From Dehalococcoidia bacterium (GTDB lineage: Bacteria; Chloroflexota; Dehalococcoidia; UBA2979), in assembly GCA_018700215.1 (NCBI GenBank), contig JABIST010000386.1:1-7780 (forward strand): a DNA stretch of 7,780 nucleotides. Direction: 5' to 3'. Under the pieces are notes generated by a model. That model did no database searches. It had not been told where the DNA came from and saw only the letters and a program-made list of their open reading frames with translations. A program made the position numbers and the translations under genes. Positions 4,972-7,780 of the stretch are shown one piece after another. Within the stretch, counting starts at the first letter, position 1. Each line of letters opens with the position of its first letter.

Positions 4972-6774
4972 TTACTCGGTTGGCTCCAGCGCCCAACCCC
5001 AGATTGCGTACACAGTCACCGCCACGCCCAGGCCAGCCACCGCAAGGTGAGAGAGCGCGCCCACACCAACCAGAGCCAACCCCATCGCGAGAACGAGCGG
5101 GAAGTAGGACGGTGGCGGGAGGTGAATGTGCAGATGCTCCGGGGCTGCCGGCTGCACGATGTTGTGATCGCGGTCGTACCACAGCGGATCGCGATCGCGA
5201 ACCTCGGGAATCACATCGAAGTCATGCTCAGGCGGTGGTGAGGTGGTCGCCCACTCCAGGGTTGATCCTCCCCACGGGTTATTCCCCGCGGTCGGCTCCT
5301 GCCGCATGGTCATGAAGAAGTTGACGATGAACACCAGGAAGCCCAACGCCAGCGTGTAGGAACCAATCGTCGCCACCAGGTTCCACGTGTCCCACCCAAA
5401 TCCAGAGTCGTAGGTATAGATGCGGCGCGGCATCCCGGACAGGCCTAGGAAGTGCATGGGGAAGAACGTCAGGTTGGTCCCCACGAACAGCAGCCAGAAA
5501 TTCACCTTGCCCCAGGTCTCATCCAGGAAGCGTCCGGTCATCTTTGGGAACCAGTAGTAGATGCCCGAGAAGATTCCCATGATTGCGCCACCGAACAGCA
5601 CATAGTGCAGGTGCGCAACAATGAAGTAGGTGTCTTGCTGTTGTGCATCTACTGGCGGGCTCGCGTGCATCACGCCGGAGATGCCGCCAATCGTAAACAG
5701 TGCGATGAACGCAACTGAGAAATACATGGCAACGGTGAAGCGGATCTGGCCGCCATACATCGTCCCCAGCCAGTTGAAGATCTTAATCCCTGTGGGAACA
5801 CCGATTGCCATCGTGCTCGCCGAAAACACCACCTGCGGCACCGTGTCCAGCCCCGTGGTGAACATGTGGTGGCTCCAGACCGCGAAGCCCAGCACCGCAA
5901 TTGCCACTCCAGCAAATACCACCGCCGAGTAGCCGAACAGCGGCTTCCGAGAGAAGACCGGCAGCACCTCGGAGACGATACCCATCGATGGCAGGATGAG
6001 GACATACACCTCAGGGTGACCGAACACCCAGAACAGGTGCTGCCAGAGAATCGGGTCACCACCCACCGATGGCGAAAAGAACGTCGTCGAGAAGTTGCGG
6101 TCGAAGTACAGCTCAATCAGCGCCACCGTAATCACCGGCAGCGACAGAATCAGCAGGAAGTTGACGACGATCGTCATCCACATAAACACCGGTAGACGCA
6201 TCATCGTCATACCCGGCGCACGCATGTTGATGATCGTCACCGCGAAGTTCAGCGATGCCATCAGCGATGAGGTGCCCATGACAGCAAGACCAACGGTATA
6301 GAAGTCCATGCCACTGCTGATGTGGTACTGCGACGAAGTCAACGGTGCGTAGCCGAACCACCCGCCGCCCGGCGCTCCACCAAACACGAAACTACTGGTC
6401 AACAGCAACGCGCCTGAGAGGAAGACCCAGAACGACAGCGCGTTCAGCCGCGGGAACGCGACATCACGAGCGCCAATCATCAGCGGGATGAAGTAGTTGA
6501 AGAACGATGCGCCCATCGGCATCACCGCCATGAAGATCATGGTCAGTGCGTGCATCGTGAAGAGCTGGTTGAAGCGGTCCGCGTCCACCACAGTGCCGTT
6601 CGGCACCGCGAGCTGGGTCCGAATCGTCAAGGCTTCGAGTCCACCGAGCAGCAGGAACAGGAATCCGGTGATCCCGTACATGATGCCAATCTTTTTGTGG
6701 TCGACCGTCGTCAACCACGTCCAAAGACTGGCTTCCTCATGTGCCTGCGGCAACGTGCCTGCGGCAGTGGCCAT
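4972..6774 (-). CDS. ctaD: Cytochrome c oxidase subunit I (caa3 type, A1-like haem-copper oxidase)
   Basis: This is the catalytic subunit: it reduces O2 to water at a haem/CuB centre and pumps protons across the cytoplasmic membrane. The 600-residue protein has the low-spin haem ligands His75 (FTMHALTMIF) and His390. His388, in the motif IVAHLHYVLFGG, is the high-spin haem ligand. CuB ligands are His253, in WVFGHPEVYVLILP with cross-linked Tyr257, and His302-His303 in SHHMFTTG. Glu255 in HPEVY marks the A1 type. D-channel residues (Asn93, Asp104, Asn111) and the K-channel Lys331 (VPTGIK) are conserved, so full pumping is expected. After the usual twelve helices, a proline-rich linker leads to two extra helices at about 548-592, as in other caa3 subunits I. 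The start is ATG 6774 with GGAGGA at 6780-6785, five bases upstream. The gene follows ctaC after 36 bases. Confidence 0.97.
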   Translation of the reverse strand: MATAAGTLPQAHEEASLWTWLTTVDHKKIGIMYGITGFLFLLLGGLEALTIRTQLAVPNGTVVDADRFNQLFTMHALTMIFMAVMPMGASFFNYFIPLMIGARDVAFPRLNALSFWVFLSGALLLTSSFVFGGAPGGGWFGYAPLTSSQYHISSGMDFYTVGLAVMGTSSLMASLNFAVTIINMRAPGMTMMRLPVFMWMTIVVNFLLILSLPVITVALIELYFDRNFSTTFFSPSVGGDPILWQHLFWVFGHPEVYVLILPSMGIVSEVLPVFSRKPLFGYSAVVFAGVAIAVLGFAVWSHHMFTTGLDTVPQVVFSASTMAIGVPTGIKIFNWLGTMYGGQIRFTVAMYFSVAFIALFTIGGISGVMHASPPVDAQQQDTYFIVAHLHYVLFGGAIMGIFSGIYYWFPKMTGRFLDETWGKVNFWLLFVGTNLTFFPMHFLGLSGMPRRIYTYDSGFGWDTWNLVATIGSYTLALGFLVFIVNFFMTMRQEPTAGNNPWGGSTLEWATTSPPPEHDFDVIPEVRDRDPLWYDRDHNIVQPAAPEHLHIHLPPPSYFPLVLAMGLALVGVGALSHLAVAGLGVAVTVYAIWGWALEPTE

Positions 6775-6810
6775 CTCGATCCTCCGCTGACGTGTGAGCG
6801 CCGGTGCGCT

Positions 6811-7780
6811 CTACTGCAGTCCTTGTAGGTATGCGACCAATTGTTCGATCTGGTCGCCGCTCAGGTTCAAGTTCGGCATCTTCGAGCCCGGCTTCACTTC
6901 TGGCGGGTTCGTCAGCCATTCCGCCAGGCCGTCGGCATCGTTGTCGACAATCCCCGAGGCAATCTGCCCGCGACTACCGACGTGTGTGAGATCCGGACCA
7001 ATCACACCCGCGGCGCCAGTGCCCCGGATCGTGTGGCAGGCCGCGCACATCGTCGTCGCAAGGCCCTCGCCAGCTTGTGCCAAATCGCCAACAGCAGGCT
7101 GAGCCTCAGCCGTCTGGGCCGCTACCCACAACGCGTAGTCAGCCTCGGTATCCACAACCACACGGAAGCGCATGTTCGCGTGGGATGTGCCGCAGAACTC
7201 AGCACACTGTCCGTAGTACTCACCTGGCGTGTTCGGAGTGAACCACAGCCGGTTGTTGTGCCCCGGAACCATGTCCACCTTGCCCGCAAGCTGCGGCACC
7301 CAGAACGAGTGAATGACGTCCACCGAGCGCAGCTCAATGTTCACCGGTCGCCCAACCGGGATGTGCAATTCGTTCGCCGTCACCAGACCTTCGTCCGGGT
7401 ACTCGAACTCGAACCACCACTGGTGGCCGGTCGCCACAATCTCGATCGCGCCATCAGGCGCGTCCGCAGTCATGTCTACAATCACCTGGAAACTTGGAAT
7501 CGCCATCAAGATCACGATCACAACCGGGATCAGCGTCCAGACAACCTCAAGCTTCGGGTTGCCGTGGATGTGGGATGCAGCCTCGCCACCTGGGCGCTCA
7601 CGGAAGATGAAGCTGAACGCCAGCGTCAGCGCCAACACCGCTGCCATCACGATGCCCGCGAGGATCCACACCAGCGTATACACGTCGTGAATCTTGATTG
7701 CATTGTCCGATTTGGGATTGAACGTCGTCTGCAGGTGGTCTACCGAACCTGCAAAGATCACCCAGAGGACTGCTGAGAGA
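6811..7780 (-). CDS. ctaC: Cytochrome c oxidase subunit II fused to cytochrome c (5' truncated by window edge)
   Basis: Subunit II receives electrons and passes them through the CuA centre to subunit I. Counting from GTG 7761 as residue 1, membrane helices lie at about 28-53 and 71-92. A cupredoxin domain follows with the aromatic GHQWWFEFEY and the CuA ligands His151 (DVIHSFWVP), Cys186, Glu188, Cys190, His194 and Met197 (GQCAEFCGTSHANM). A C-terminal cytochrome c has haem motif CAACH (239-243) and probable axial Met295 (GSKMPN), making this a caa3 enzyme. The GTG at 7761 is probably not the true start. The frame stays open to the window end and reads LSAVLW before VIFAG, which together look like the hydrophobic core of a signal peptide or first helix. 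The real start should be a few codons beyond 7780. First visible gene of the operon; its promoter is outside. Confidence 0.95.
   Translation of the reverse strand, partial: LSAVLWVIFAGSVDHLQTTFNPKSDNAIKIHDVYTLVWILAGIVMAAVLALTLAFSFIFRERPGGEAASHIHGNPKLEVVWTLIPVVIVILMAIPSFQVIVDMTADAPDGAIEIVATGHQWWFEFEYPDEGLVTANELHIPVGRPVNIELRSVDVIHSFWVPQLAGKVDMVPGHNNRLWFTPNTPGEYYGQCAEFCGTSHANMRFRVVVDTEADYALWVAAQTAEAQPAVGDLAQAGEGLATTMCAACHTIRGTGAAGVIGPDLTHVGSRGQIASGIVDNDADGLAEWLTNPPEVKPGSKMPNLNLSGDQIEQLVAYLQGLQ

Noticed and set aside
6841..7776. A 311-codon + strand frame opposite ctaC
   Set aside because: It mirrors subunit II with its intact CuA and haem motifs, and its composition is Arg/His/Val-rich without motifs; it is an antisense shadow.
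3922..7780. The oxidase cluster as a novel respiratory system
   Set aside because: All metal ligands, channel residues and the gene order match known caa3-type oxidases; apart from the subunit IV tail nothing departs from the family.

Overview
The window is GC-rich bacterial DNA with two facing gene blocks. A + strand block lies at about 1-1761. Everything from about 1780 to the right edge is on the - strand. The strongest lineage clue is a caa3-type cytochrome oxidase in which subunit II is fused to a C-terminal cytochrome c, with gene order II-I-III-IV. This, a glutamine-dependent NAD+ synthetase and the high GC content fit an aerobic member of the Chloroflexota (Thermomicrobia-like), but the assignment is a guess from gene style and not a demonstrated placement.

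Left block (+): the 3' part of a DegT/DnrJ/EryC1/StrS-type PLP aminotransferase enters from the left edge. It is followed 28 bases later by a protein with the ROK (sugar kinase/repressor) fold whose ATP, catalytic and zinc motifs are largely lost. A 129-residue protein I do not recognise starts inside the stop codon of the ROK-like gene. The three look like one transcription unit; its promoter is off the left edge.

Middle (-): a glutamine-dependent NAD+ synthetase (nadE) is followed 8 bases later by a small protein with two membrane segments. The leader of nadE carries a plausible sigma70-type promoter and, just downstream of it, a 29-base inverted repeat. The repeat covers an upstream TTG, so the GTG at 3752 is the likelier start.

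Right block (-): ctaC-ctaD-ctaE-ctaF encode subunits II, I, III and IV of an A-type haem-copper oxidase. Together they take electrons from cytochrome c (or through the fused cytochrome c domain), reduce O2 to water and pump protons. CtaC is cut by the right edge: the frame stays open there and reads as a hydrophobic signal-like segment. Shine-Dalgarno sites precede ctaD, ctaE and ctaF, and a GNRA-capped hairpin after ctaF is a likely terminator separating the operon from nadE.

Most of the window is ordinary housekeeping metabolism. The least explained items are the degenerate ROK protein with its unknown partner and the palindrome in the nadE leader. I see no mobile element, CRISPR array, tRNA or rRNA.
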